DNA from: an uncultured Clostridia bacterium
GTDB taxonomy: Bacteria; Bacillota; Clostridia; Oscillospirales; Acutalibacteraceae
Direction: 5' to 3'
Assembly: GCA_904399395.1 (NCBI GenBank)
Contig: CAJFPJ010000028.1
Coordinates: forward strand, 1 to 57,075
DNA length: 57,075 nt
How positions within the stretch are numbered: position 1 is the stretch's first letter; the number at the start of each line of letters is the position of its first letter. Positions 35,629-50,539 of this stretch are shown here, piece after piece. The notes below the pieces were generated by a model, which saw only the letters and a list, made by a program, of their open reading frames with translations, had not been told where the DNA came from and did not search any database. The translations under genes were made by a program, and so were the position numbers.

Positions 35629-36198
35629 ATGACGGAAGTTCTCCTGGCCGCCAGCGGCCCCAAAACACGGGATTTATTTTCCTCCATGCTGGGGGAGCTG
35701 GGATATACGGACATTTTGTGCGTTTCCACCGGCAGGGAAGCATGGCGGCTTCTGCAGGAAAAATCCTTTTCCCTTGTGCTGATCGTTTCTCCTCTCAGAG
35801 AAGGAAAAGGTTTTGACCTTGCGAAAATGGCTGCCCAGACCACGGCGGGCGTCATTCTTATTTGCCGTCCCATTCTGTATGAGGAAGCCAGCACCCGGCT
35901 GGAAAGCACCGGTGTGTTCGTCCTTTCCACCGATATGGGCCGCAGATTTTTCAATGAAGCTGTTAAGCTCATGGCTGCTGTTCACAAAAGGCTTGCCGGA
36001 GCAGAACCTCAAACCGAACGGATGCAACAAAAGCTGAAGGACATTCGCATTGTGGATAAGGCCAAATGCCTTCTTATTCAGTATGAAGGCATGACGGAAG
36101 AAGACGCTCACAGGCGCATCGAAAAACAGGCCATGGACCGCCGCCTTCCCAAACGGGAAATTGCGGAGGAGATTCTGGCCTCCTACAGTTCCTCCTGA
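35629..36198 (+). CDS. ANTAR antiterminator with a degenerate receiver domain
   Basis: 189 residues from ATG 35629 (GAGGTG 8 bases upstream; ATG 35614 is possible). Residues ~1-115 have a receiver-like fold pattern, but the acidic pair, the phospho-acceptor Asp (replaced within 'LVLIVSPLREGKGFDLA') and the C-terminal Lys are all missing, so it should not be phosphorylated. The last ~55 residues are an ANTAR RNA-binding domain ('VDKAKCLLIQYEGMTEEDAH' then 'IEKQAMDRRLP'). Similar proteins sit next to glutamine synthetase genes across Clostridia and are thought to relieve attenuation when nitrogen is limiting. Signal input is probably protein-protein contact, possibly with glutamine synthetase; this is inference. 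Confidence 0.87.
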   Translation: MTEVLLAASGPKTRDLFSSMLGELGYTDILCVSTGREAWRLLQEKSFSLVLIVSPLREGKGFDLAKMAAQTTAGVILICRPILYEEASTRLESTGVFVLSTDMGRRFFNEAVKLMAAVHKRLAGAEPQTERMQQKLKDIRIVDKAKCLLIQYEGMTEEDAHRRIEKQAMDRRLPKREIAEEILASYSSS

Positions 36199-36294
36199 TG
36201 AACAAGCATCCAACCGCTTTCTTCCGGAAAAGCGAGCGAGAAGTATCAAAAAGTATAGAATATAGAGGAAATGAAAGAAAAGAGAGGAAGCAGC

Positions 36295-37395
36295 ATGGAA
36301 CAAACAGTCTATATTGTGCTGGAAAACGGCACGGTCTTTGAGGGAAAAAATTTCGGTGCCCCCATAGACTCCGTCACTGGCGAGATGGTATTCACCACCT
36401 CTATGACGGGGTATCTGGAAACGCTTTCCGACCCCAGCTACTGGGGGCAGATCGTGGTGCAAACCTTCCCCCTTATCGGGAATTACGGGGTAATTCCCTC
36501 TGATTTCGAAAGCAGCGCCCTCTGGCCCAGCGCTTATATTGTTAGAGAATGGTGTCAAAGTCCTTCCAATTTCCGCAGCGAAGGGGACCTTGACACCTTT
36601 TTTAAGGAAAAGGGCTTTCCTGCCGTCTACGGCGTGGATACACGATCGCTGACACGTATTCTGCGGGAGCACGGAGCCATGAACGGGTGGATCACCGCAA
36701 AAGCGCCTCCCTACAGCCAGGCAGAACTTTTTGCCATGAAAGGCTATGCTGTGAAGGAGGCGGTCCCACATGTCACTGTTTCCGAACCCAAAAGTTTCCC
36801 TGCTCAGGGGGCTGAACTGCACCATGTAGTCCTATGGGATTTCGGCAGCAAGAACAATATTCGGCGTGAGCTCTGCCGGCGAGGCTGCAGGGTCACAGTG
36901 CTTCCGGCCCCCTCCCGGGCGGAGGATATCCTCTCTTTTTCGCCGGATGGCGTCATGTTATCCAACGGCCCCGGGGATCCGGCGGAAAACACAGACATCA
37001 TCCGGGAGCTACAAAAGCTTTGTGGTTCCGGTGTGCCTATTTTCGGCATCTGCCTGGGCCATCAGCTCCTTGCCCTTGCCAACGGCGCCAGGACGGAAAA
37101 GCTGAAATACGGCCACAGAGGCGCAAATCAGCCTGTAAAGGATGTTGCCACCGGCAGGGTCTATATCACCAGCCAAAACCATGGTTACGCTGTATCCTCC
37201 TCTTCCCTGCCGGATGGGATCCGCACCAGTTTTTACAATCTGAATGACGGCACCTGCGAGGGCCTGGAATATGATCGTATCCCCGCTTTTTCCGTTCAAT
37301 TTCATCCGGAAGCCTGCGGCGGCCCTCTCGATACCCGGTTTCTCTTCGACCGATTTATTGAAAAAATAGAGACCTTCGGGAAGACGGGAGCCTGA
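36295..37395 (+). CDS. carA: Carbamoyl-phosphate synthase small (glutaminase) subunit
   Basis: 366 residues from ATG 36295 (AGAGG upstream). N-terminal half 'MVFTTSMTGYLETLSDPSYW' is the CarA domain; the C-terminal class I amidotransferase carries the triad Cys in 'IFGICLGHQLLALA' and His/Glu in 'SVQFHPEACGG'. It supplies ammonia from glutamine to the large subunit, encoded 84 bases downstream. Length normal. Confidence 0.96.
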   Translation: MEQTVYIVLENGTVFEGKNFGAPIDSVTGEMVFTTSMTGYLETLSDPSYWGQIVVQTFPLIGNYGVIPSDFESSALWPSAYIVREWCQSPSNFRSEGDLDTFFKEKGFPAVYGVDTRSLTRILREHGAMNGWITAKAPPYSQAELFAMKGYAVKEAVPHVTVSEPKSFPAQGAELHHVVLWDFGSKNNIRRELCRRGCRVTVLPAPSRAEDILSFSPDGVMLSNGPGDPAENTDIIRELQKLCGSGVPIFGICLGHQLLALANGARTEKLKYGHRGANQPVKDVATGRVYITSQNHGYAVSSSSLPDGIRTSFYNLNDGTCEGLEYDRIPAFSVQFHPEACGGPLDTRFLFDRFIEKIETFGKTGA

Positions 37396-37479
37396 CCTGT
37401 TGGCAGAGTGAGCTCTGGAGCAAATCTGCCGCTCGTAGTTTGTAATTCTTGATATTTATGCCGGTTTGGAGGTTTTAAC

Positions 37480-43300
<5,821 letters not shown>

Positions 43301-43366
43301 ACCCGAAAATGAAACTGAACGGCTTATTACACCCCATTCAGCTTATAAAGTAAAAGGAGAGAGAAT

Positions 43367-44545
43367 ATGAAACTGAATGAAAATTACAAAAACGTGGAGG
43401 AAAGCTATCTGTTTTCCCTGGTAGCCACAAAAGTCTCCCAATATACAAAGCAGCATCCCGAGGCAGATATTATCCGGCTTGGCATCGGGGACGTCACCCT
43501 CCCTCTGCCCCAACCCGCTGTGAACGCTTTTCTGGAAGGAGCCGCCCAGCAGGGAAAATCAGAAAGCTTTCATGGCTACGGCCCGGAGCAGGGATACCTC
43601 TTCCTGCGGGAAGCTGTCCGAGATTATTATGAAAGCTTTGGCGTACATATAGACACGGAGGACATCTTTATCAGCGATGGAGCCAAAAGCGATGTGGGAA
43701 ATATTCTGGATCTCTTCGATAAGGATAATACCGTCCTTATTCCCGACCCGGTCTATCCTGTTTACCGGGATACCAATGTGATGGCCGGCCGGGATATCCG
43801 ATATCTGAATGCCAACATGGAAAACGGATTTCTCCCCCTCCCCGATCCATCCCAAAAAGCGGATATCATCTACATCTGCTCCCCCAACAATCCCACCGGC
43901 GCAGCTTACAGCCGGGAGCAGCTCAAAGCATGGGTCTCTTATGCCAAGGAACAGGAGGCCATTATCCTATACGACGCCGCTTATGAGGCTTTCATCCAGG
44001 ATCCAGATCTTCCCCGCAGTATCTTCGAAATCGAGGGAGCTGATACCTGCGCCATAGAATTCTGTTCCCTTTCCAAAACGGCCGGCTTTACCGGTACCCG
44101 GTGCGGGTATACGGTGGTTCCCCACACACTGGAGCGGGAAGGCATGTCCCTTCGGAAAATGTGGCTTCGCAGGCAGACCACCAAATTCAATGGGGTTTCG
44201 TATCCTGTGCAGAAAGCTGCAGCAGCTGTATTTACGCCGGAAGGCCTGAAAGCCTGCCGGGAGCATATCGCTGTTTACCGGGAAAACACCCGAATCATGG
44301 CGGAAACTCTGAAAAGACTTGGCATATGGTTCGTGGGCGGAAAAAATTCTCCCTATATCTGGCTGAAATGCCCCTTTGGGATGCAATCCTGGGAATTTTT
44401 TGATTTTCTTCTGGAAAAGGCAAATATAGTCGGAACACCCGGCAGCGGCTTCGGCAAAAACGGCGAAGGTTTCTTCCGCCTGACGGGATTCGGCAAAAAT
44501 GAAGATACACAAAAAGCTATGGACCGCCTGCAGAATTTGTTGTAA
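43367..44545 (+). CDS. dapL: LL-diaminopimelate aminotransferase
   Basis: 392 residues, ATG 43367 with AAAGGAGAG upstream. Class I/II PLP-fold; the Schiff-base lysine is in 'EFCSLSKTAGFTGTRCGY', a DapL hallmark, and the N-terminal 'ADIIRLGIGDVTLPLPQPAV' and 'FHGYGPEQGYLFLREAV' also match. It converts tetrahydrodipicolinate directly to LL-diaminopimelate, which the DapF part of the upstream fusion then epimerises. DapL thus explains why the epimerase sits in this operon. Confidence 0.95.
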   Translation: MKLNENYKNVEESYLFSLVATKVSQYTKQHPEADIIRLGIGDVTLPLPQPAVNAFLEGAAQQGKSESFHGYGPEQGYLFLREAVRDYYESFGVHIDTEDIFISDGAKSDVGNILDLFDKDNTVLIPDPVYPVYRDTNVMAGRDIRYLNANMENGFLPLPDPSQKADIIYICSPNNPTGAAYSREQLKAWVSYAKEQEAIILYDAAYEAFIQDPDLPRSIFEIEGADTCAIEFCSLSKTAGFTGTRCGYTVVPHTLEREGMSLRKMWLRRQTTKFNGVSYPVQKAAAAVFTPEGLKACREHIAVYRENTRIMAETLKRLGIWFVGGKNSPYIWLKCPFGMQSWEFFDFLLEKANIVGTPGSGFGKNGEGFFRLTGFGKNEDTQKAMDRLQNLL

Positions 44546-44668
44546 GGGCCTGCGGAACAGGGTCATAATCCAGTCCGCGGGCCGGATACCTGTTTTCATC
44601 GGCTTTAGATTGAAAACAGTTGCAATATACTTTGCAGCGTTGCGCACTATATCGGAGGAATCAAAAAG

Positions 44669-46051
44669 ATGAGCATGGATGAAATTCGGGAAGAATGCGG
44701 TGTATTCGGGATCTACAGTCACCCAGAGGCGGCCTCTCTCAGCTATTTCGGGCTTCATGCCCTGCAGCACCGGGGCCAGGAAGGAGCCGGGATCGCCGTG
44801 GCGGACGGCTGCACCATTCGCTGCCATAAGGGGCGAGGGCTCCTGACAGATGCCTTTCAACCAGGAGATCTGAAAAACCTTCCCGGGTGCAACGCTATCG
44901 GCCATGTTCGCTATGGGACAAATGGTGGGGATGAAATTGAAAATGTCCAGCCTATGGTGGCAAGAGCCGCTATAGGGAGCATTGCTGTCGTCCATAACGG
45001 GCAAATTGTCAATGCCCCAGAGCTCCGAGAAAAACTGGAGAATCACGGCAGCATCTTCCGTGGCACTTCAGACAGTGAAATCATTCTGCACATGATCCAG
45101 CGCCGAAAAGGGCCCCTTCTGGATAAAATCCGGGAAGCCTGCAGCCTCTTGGACGGAGCCTTTTCTTTTCTTCTGCTTACAGAAAAGAACCTGTACGCCA
45201 TTCGGGATAAAAACGGCCTGCGACCTCTTTCTCTGGGAAAGCTTGGAGAAAGCTGGTGCCTGAGCAGTGAAACCTGCGCCTTTGAGGCTGTCGGCGCTTC
45301 CTTTATCCGGGATATCGAACCTGGGGAAATTGTAAAAATCTCTCACAAGGGGGTAGAATCCTGCTATTATGCAGAAATCCGCCGCCATCGGCTCTGCGCC
45401 ATGGAATACGTCTACTTCTCCCGGCCGGATAGCGATCTGGAAGGCCAAAACGTCCATTCCGTCCGTAAAAAAACAGGGATGCTCCTGGCAGAAAAGGATT
45501 CAGGCCGTTTAGATGCGGATATGGTGGTGGGCGTTCCGGATTCTTCTCTTTCTGCCGCCATGGGATACAGTGAAAAAAGCGGACTTCCCTATGAGATGGG
45601 GCTTATCAAAAACCGGTATGTGGGCCGCACTTTTATTGAACCCACTCAGAAGCTCCGGGATACGGGCGTCAAGATGAAGCTTTCCGCCAACAGTACCGTG
45701 GTCAAGGGAAAGCGTCTTATCCTTTTGGATGATTCCATCGTCCGGGGAACCACATCCCGCCACATCATTCGCCTCCTGCGGGACGCAGGAGCAAAAGAAG
45801 TCCATCTCCGCATCGCCTCCCCCGCATTCCGGTATCCGTGCTTCTATGGTGTGGATATGTCCACCCGGCAGGAGCTGATTTCCTCTTCCATGGATACAGA
45901 AGCTCTTTGTTCCTTTTTAGGCGCAGATTCCCTCCGTTTCCTGGAAGTGGACGATTTAAAGAAAGCCTATGGAGGCCATGGTTTCTGTTTTGCCTGCTTT
46001 GACGGGAACTATGTCACCCAAATATACAGTTACCTTGAGAAGCTTAAATGA
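44669..46051 (+). CDS. purF: Amidophosphoribosyltransferase
   Basis: 460 residues, ATG 44669 with CGGAGG upstream. A ten-residue propeptide precedes the catalytic Cys in 'REECGVFGIYSHPEA', followed by 'GLHALQHRGQEGAG' and the glutamine site 'GHVRYGTNGG'. The phosphoribosyltransferase motif is 'RLILLDDSIVRGTTSRHI'. Cysteines in 'HRLCAMEYVYF', 'FRYPCFYGVD' and 'GFCFACFDG' are placed as in the Bacillus enzyme, so a 4Fe-4S cluster is expected. First committed step of purine synthesis. Ends at a strong terminator. Confidence 0.96.
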   Translation: MSMDEIREECGVFGIYSHPEAASLSYFGLHALQHRGQEGAGIAVADGCTIRCHKGRGLLTDAFQPGDLKNLPGCNAIGHVRYGTNGGDEIENVQPMVARAAIGSIAVVHNGQIVNAPELREKLENHGSIFRGTSDSEIILHMIQRRKGPLLDKIREACSLLDGAFSFLLLTEKNLYAIRDKNGLRPLSLGKLGESWCLSSETCAFEAVGASFIRDIEPGEIVKISHKGVESCYYAEIRRHRLCAMEYVYFSRPDSDLEGQNVHSVRKKTGMLLAEKDSGRLDADMVVGVPDSSLSAAMGYSEKSGLPYEMGLIKNRYVGRTFIEPTQKLRDTGVKMKLSANSTVVKGKRLILLDDSIVRGTTSRHIIRLLRDAGAKEVHLRIASPAFRYPCFYGVDMSTRQELISSSMDTEALCSFLGADSLRFLEVDDLKKAYGGHGFCFACFDGNYVTQIYSYLEKLK

Positions 46052-46068
46052 AGTCTTCCGCCATGAAA

Positions 46069-46111
46069 AAAGGCGCAGGATACTCCCCATAAGAGAGTTT
46101 CCTGCGCCTTT
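46069..46111 (+). terminator. Terminator after purF
   Basis: 12-bp stem AAAGGCGCAGGA / TCCTGCGCCTTT with a ~19-base loop, ending the co-oriented series that began at 30.5 kb. Confidence 0.8.
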
Positions 46112-46245
46112 CCATTTTCAAAAAATTCAAAGAAGATTCCAGTGCTCTCTGTATATCAATAATCCTATCTAAAACAGATGGATATATCCTGCTACTGCGC
46201 ATACAGTTCTGTCAGCCACATCGGCTGTTATGCTATAAGGAACTG

Positions 46246-47430
46246 TTATTCCCTACGCAATTTAAAAAATTTCAGAGCACAAATGGACACTATCAATATA
46301 ATGGGAAACACACATCCCACAAGCATGCCCGACTGCAAATTATCCCCTGCAGCTTGCGTTACGACCCCCACAATACTGGGGCCAATCGAGCCGCCCAAGT
46401 CCCCTGCCATGGCAAGCAGGGCAAACATAGCTGTTCCACCAAGAGGAATCCTGAGAGACGAAATGCTGATGGTTCCGGGCCACATGATGCCCACTGAAAA
46501 TCCGCACAGTATGCAGCCGATCAGGCCAAATACCGGATTTCCCGCAGTTGAAACCAATAGATAGCAGATGAAACACAAAATGCCTGAACCCAGCATAAAT
46601 TTCATCAGATCGATTTTATCGCCGTATTTCCCATAGAATACGCGGCTGATGCCCATGGCAACGGCAAATAAGCAAGGCCCCACAATATCCCCAATGGTTT
46701 TTGAAAGCCCCAACGCCGATTCTACATAGGCCGATGCCCACTGGGACATAGAAAGTTCACAGGCGCCCGCGCAAATCATCAAAACAATGGAAACCCAGAA
46801 CATCGGAATTTTAAACAGCTGGCCTATGCTCAGCCCATCCCCATCGTCTGTAAGGCGTTCTATCGGGCATGTTGCAAAATTATATATATTGTAAAGAGGG
46901 ACCAGCGCCCATATGCACGCCAGAATACGCCAGTGCTCTATACCGAATATCGAAAAGAATACGGTGGAGAGTAAAATCACCCCAACCGAACCCCAGCAGT
47001 AAAACGAATGAAGAAGGCTCATTACGCTGTCCTTATTTTCAAAAGGACACGCTTCCACAATGGGGCTTACCAGCACTTCTATGAGCCCGCTGCCTATTGC
47101 ATAGATAATAACGCTCACCATGATGCCAACATAGGGATCCGGCAAAACCTGGGGCAAAAAGGCCAGCCCTATTAGGCCTAATGCAGACAACACTTCCGAT
47201 GCGACAACACTTTTTCGGTAACCGATCCGATCCACAAATTTTGCGCAAAAAAAATCCACCAGCAGCTGGGTAAAGAAAAAAGCTGTGGAGATAAAAGCAA
47301 TTTTCCCCAGAGAGATCCCATAAGAGGTATGAAACGTCAAAAATAATAATGGGGCAAAGTTGGCCGTTATGGCCTGGGTAATAAACCCAAGATAACACGC
47401 TATCAGCGTTTTGTTATAATTTTTTACCAT
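46246..47430 (-). CDS. MFS transporter (sugar-type, FucP-like)
   Basis: 394 residues, about 12 membrane helices, ATG 47430. The first cytoplasmic loop has 'DFFCAKFVDRIGYRKSVVAS', the MFS A-motif region, and the second half 'YGKYGDKIDLMKFML' its counterpart. The general pattern resembles fucose/galactose permease-like carriers, but the substrate cannot be fixed. It is divergent from an AraC regulator, with a perfect inverted repeat just upstream of the start codon. Confidence 0.85.
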   Translation of the reverse strand: MVKNYNKTLIACYLGFITQAITANFAPLLFLTFHTSYGISLGKIAFISTAFFFTQLLVDFFCAKFVDRIGYRKSVVASEVLSALGLIGLAFLPQVLPDPYVGIMVSVIIYAIGSGLIEVLVSPIVEACPFENKDSVMSLLHSFYCWGSVGVILLSTVFFSIFGIEHWRILACIWALVPLYNIYNFATCPIERLTDDGDGLSIGQLFKIPMFWVSIVLMICAGACELSMSQWASAYVESALGLSKTIGDIVGPCLFAVAMGISRVFYGKYGDKIDLMKFMLGSGILCFICYLLVSTAGNPVFGLIGCILCGFSVGIMWPGTISISSLRIPLGGTAMFALLAMAGDLGGSIGPSIVGVVTQAAGDNLQSGMLVGCVFPIILIVSICALKFFKLRRE

Positions 47431-47444
47431 TCTGCGTTCCTCCG

Positions 47445-47460
47445 AACTATATGTATAGTT
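47445..47460. promoter_or_regulatory. Operator-like inverted repeat between MFS and AraC genes
   Basis: AACTATA-TG-TATAGTT, perfect over 7 bp per arm, 15 bases upstream of the MFS start codon. Confidence 0.5.
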
Positions 47461-47554
47461 TATAGCATATCATTTTTTATCCTTCGATTCATTGCATTAT
47501 ATAGAGATTTTATTATATAATATCGTAAATTCTTATAGACGCGGGGACCATTGC

Positions 47555-48469
47555 ATGCATTACAATACATCCTATACTAAAATCGTGACAGATGAAAACC
47601 TGATGGAAACCATTCAGCATGGCAGCAAGGATTACCCCTTCTGCTTTTATTATGACAATCTAAGCTTGTTTGATTTCAACTGTATAGACTGGCATTGGCA
47701 CTCAGAATTGGAATTTGTTTTAGTAGAAAAGGGCACTGTGAATTGTTCTGTTGGAGAAGATCAGTTCGTTTTGCCGGAAGGAAACGCCATATTTATCAAT
47801 TCAAAGGTGCTCCACCGCTATCAATGCAGAGGCCAGGGAACTATCCCGAATTTTGTATGCCTGCCCACAATGATTGCTCCGGAAGAAAGCCTCATCTTCA
47901 ATAGATATATAGAGCCTATTCTTACCTCTTCTCTCAATTATCAGATATTCAGCCCGAACATACCATGGCAAAAATCAAGTATTCAGATTATGCAGGATAT
48001 CATTACCGCTCAGAATTCCATCGCTGCAAAAGAACTTATCACTTCTTCCTTACTGCTAAAACTTTGGGCCATCCTCTATGAACATACAGAGATCATACCA
48101 TCCGAGCAGCAAACAAAGCATTCCGCTATGCTTCAGCTTATGATGCAATATATCCATTCCAATTATCCGTTCTCCATTTCATTGGACGATATTGCCCGAT
48201 GCGCCAGCATTAGCAAAAGCAGTGCGCTCTCTCTTTTTCATAAATATCTGCACACTACACCTGTCCAGTATCTGATTGGCTACCGGCTGAAAGAGGCCTC
48301 TCGTCTGCTCTCGGCAACGGAATACAGCATTTCTGCGATTGCACAAAAAACCGGGTTTGAAAATGTAGGCTATTTTTGCCGGAAATTTAAAGAGAATTAC
48401 GGTTTTACGCCAACTGGGTATAGAAACAGAAAATCTGCAGGGGAGTTTATGCAAAAAGAGTCAATATGA
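47555..48469 (+). CDS. AraC-family transcription regulator
   Basis: 304 residues from ATG 47555 (GGGGA upstream). N-terminal cupin sensor domain ('WHWHSELEFVLVEKGTVNC'), C-terminal double helix-turn-helix ('SLDDIARCASISKSSALSLF' and 'YSISAIAQKTGFENVGYFC'). Expected to activate the divergent MFS gene in response to a sugar or other small ligand. Confidence 0.92.
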   Translation: MHYNTSYTKIVTDENLMETIQHGSKDYPFCFYYDNLSLFDFNCIDWHWHSELEFVLVEKGTVNCSVGEDQFVLPEGNAIFINSKVLHRYQCRGQGTIPNFVCLPTMIAPEESLIFNRYIEPILTSSLNYQIFSPNIPWQKSSIQIMQDIITAQNSIAAKELITSSLLLKLWAILYEHTEIIPSEQQTKHSAMLQLMMQYIHSNYPFSISLDDIARCASISKSSALSLFHKYLHTTPVQYLIGYRLKEASRLLSATEYSISAIAQKTGFENVGYFCRKFKENYGFTPTGYRNRKSAGEFMQKESI

Positions 48470-48527
48470 TGGCGCATCTATACAGAATCATAAATTACAC
48501 AAAAAGAGGTCTTGCCTGCCTCATAGA

Positions 48528-48570
48528 GGAACGCCCGAAGAATTTGAAATTCTTCGGGCGTTCCATTTTA
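48528..48570. terminator. Bidirectional terminator after the AraC gene
   Basis: An 18-bp perfect stem (GGAACGCCCGAAGAATTT and its complement) with a 1-base centre, followed by ATTTTATTT; it separates the AraC gene (+) from the symporter gene (-). Confidence 0.9.
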
Positions 48571-48679
48571 TTTGCAGCCAACTGCCATCGTCATCTCTAA
48601 GCTAACAGACCGTCTGCGTAACAATATACCTTATGCAATTCATCGGTAGATTCGCCTCAGTGTGTACGGAGAACCATCA

Positions 48680-50044
48680 TTATCCTATGCTACCCAGAAC
48701 AGCACCCAAGATCAGTACCAGAAGGGTCACACCGCAGAACACATATTTTGCCAATGGATAAAACCATTTGCCCAAGGGCTTTTTCCGAGCAAGGTTGACC
48801 TCCTCCAGCACATATTCTTTTCGGCAGACCCAGAAAAAGAATACGCCGGCCAAAAGAGCTCCCAATGGGCAGATGTAGATAGAACACACGTCCATCCACT
48901 GGGATACGATGGGCGCTATGAGCAGCCCAACCACAATGCCTGTAAGGCCGATTATCGCTACAGCAACAGGCCGCTTGAGATGGAAAAATTCCTGCAGGGT
49001 TGCAATGGGGGCCTCAAACAGATTGATCAGAGAGGTCAATGCCGCAAAGGCCACTGCAATAAAGAAAATCGTAAGGAGAACGCCGCCGCCGGGAATATCT
49101 TTAAGCACATTCGGAAGATAGATAAACATCAACCCAGGCCCGCCGGCATCCAGTGTTTCCCCTGCCACAGCCATAGCGGGCAGGATCACCAAGGCTGCCA
49201 AAACAGCCGCACAGGTATCGAATATAGCCACCATTCGGGCATCCGCCGGCACATTGGATTTCCGGCTCAGGTAGGATCCATAGATGAGAGTACCGTTTCC
49301 CGCAATGGAAAGAGAGAAAAACGCCTGCCCCAGAGCAAACACCCACACCATAGGATCCAAAAGCCCCTCCGGCTCCAACCGGAAAATATACTCATATCCA
49401 GCCAGAGAGCCTGGAACAAAGAGAAGATACACCGCAAGGCCTATAAACAACAGGTAAAACAGGGGCATCATAATCTTATTCGCCTTTTCAATGCCCTTTC
49501 CGATTCCGAAGGCCAGTATTCCTATTGTTATAACCATCCCAACAACCTGCCAGAGGACGTTAGACGAAGAAATTTCCCCGAAAAGAGAAGAAAAACCCTC
49601 TACGGAAGAAAGGCCCATCAGGGAACCATCCACAGAGCCAGCCAGATATTTAAAGATCCAACCCATAATTACGGAATATCCAATGGCCATAGCCAGGGAA
49701 CCCAGAACCGGTATAAGCCCCAGAAACTTTCCGGGCTTTTCCCTGCCAAATCGCATGCCAGTGGCCTTGCCGAAAGCATCCACAGGCCCGGAACGGGCAG
49801 CCCGCCCGAAGGACATTTCACCGATTACGCCGGTGGAACCGATGATAACCACAAATATAATGTAGGGAAGGAGGAATGTCCCGCCGCCGTATGCGGAAAC
49901 CCTTGCCGGGAAAAGCCAGATGTTCCCCATTCCCACGGCGGAGCCGATACAGGAAACAATAAATCCCCATTTGGAATTCCAGGAATCCCTTTGCCCCGAC
50001 TGCCTGGATTCTTCTGCTTTTTTCGTGTTTTCTTCAGATGACAA
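48680..50044 (-). CDS. Neurotransmitter:sodium symporter family transporter
   Basis: 454 residues if begun at TTG 50044, which has GGGGGAG eight bases upstream; the ATG at 50077 has no site but adds 11 residues. 'GFIVSCIGSAVGMGNIWLFP' is the helix-1 sodium and substrate signature of the family (LeuT-like). Eleven or so helices follow, and the helix-6 segment 'VFALGQAFFSLSIAGNG' is present. It should import an amino acid with sodium. Bacterial 11-helix members include tryptophan and tyrosine carriers; substrate here unknown. A TAGACT-N17-TATACT promoter lies at 50126-50154 on the minus strand. Confidence 0.9.
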   Translation of the reverse strand: MSSEENTKKAEESRQSGQRDSWNSKWGFIVSCIGSAVGMGNIWLFPARVSAYGGGTFLLPYIIFVVIIGSTGVIGEMSFGRAARSGPVDAFGKATGMRFGREKPGKFLGLIPVLGSLAMAIGYSVIMGWIFKYLAGSVDGSLMGLSSVEGFSSLFGEISSSNVLWQVVGMVITIGILAFGIGKGIEKANKIMMPLFYLLFIGLAVYLLFVPGSLAGYEYIFRLEPEGLLDPMVWVFALGQAFFSLSIAGNGTLIYGSYLSRKSNVPADARMVAIFDTCAAVLAALVILPAMAVAGETLDAGGPGLMFIYLPNVLKDIPGGGVLLTIFFIAVAFAALTSLINLFEAPIATLQEFFHLKRPVAVAIIGLTGIVVGLLIAPIVSQWMDVCSIYICPLGALLAGVFFFWVCRKEYVLEEVNLARKKPLGKWFYPLAKYVFCGVTLLVLILGAVLGSIG

Positions 50045-50077
50045 TATTACCACTCCCCCTGCGGATCCGTCCGCCAT

Positions 50078-50539
50078 ATTTCTGAGATAAGAGCAGCGCC
50101 CTTCTCAGCCCTCTTCGATATGAAAAGTATAGCATTTTGTCTGAAAAAAGTCTATCCCGGAATATTTTTTCATAGCCTGCGAAAAAACGAGATGGAAAAA
50201 GGGGACTTTCTGTCATATGAAAATACACTTTTTCACATTTACACTCTACAGGATCTTTGTTATACTTAGGGCGTAAAAGTGTGGATTTTCCCCGTATTGT
50301 ATATTTTTTCTGCTTCTGCAAAAAATCTGCTATGCTTACAAAACCACAAACGGATGGCGAATAAAGAGGAGTAAAGCAGGAACGGCGTTGTATTTTTACG
50401 CCACGTGGAATTTCGGCTTTTAAAAGCCTGCATTCCTTCTTTTCCAATGGATGCCTACCACACGCTGCCACACTGCCATACATCTTACACTATACATTCG
50501 CGGCCAACACGGCCTATTTCATAAAAGGAGAGAGTTGCC
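50078..50539. other. Divergent control region of the symporter and beta-galactosidase genes
   Basis: No gene. It holds the leftward promoter (50126-50154), the rightward promoter (50238-50266), and a ~265-base leader before the beta-galactosidase start with small hairpins GGCG...CGCC (50385-50405) and GGCTTTTAAAAGCC (50415-50428). Confidence 0.55.
50238..50266 (+). promoter_or_regulatory. Promoter of the beta-galactosidase gene
   Basis: TTTACA (50238-50243), 17-base spacer, TATACT (50261-50266). Confidence 0.65.

Noticed and set aside
48662-50041. 459-codon plus-strand frame over the sodium symporter gene
   Set aside because: Composition (His, Gln, Arg and Pro rich) is that of a reverse-strand shadow of a membrane protein gene.
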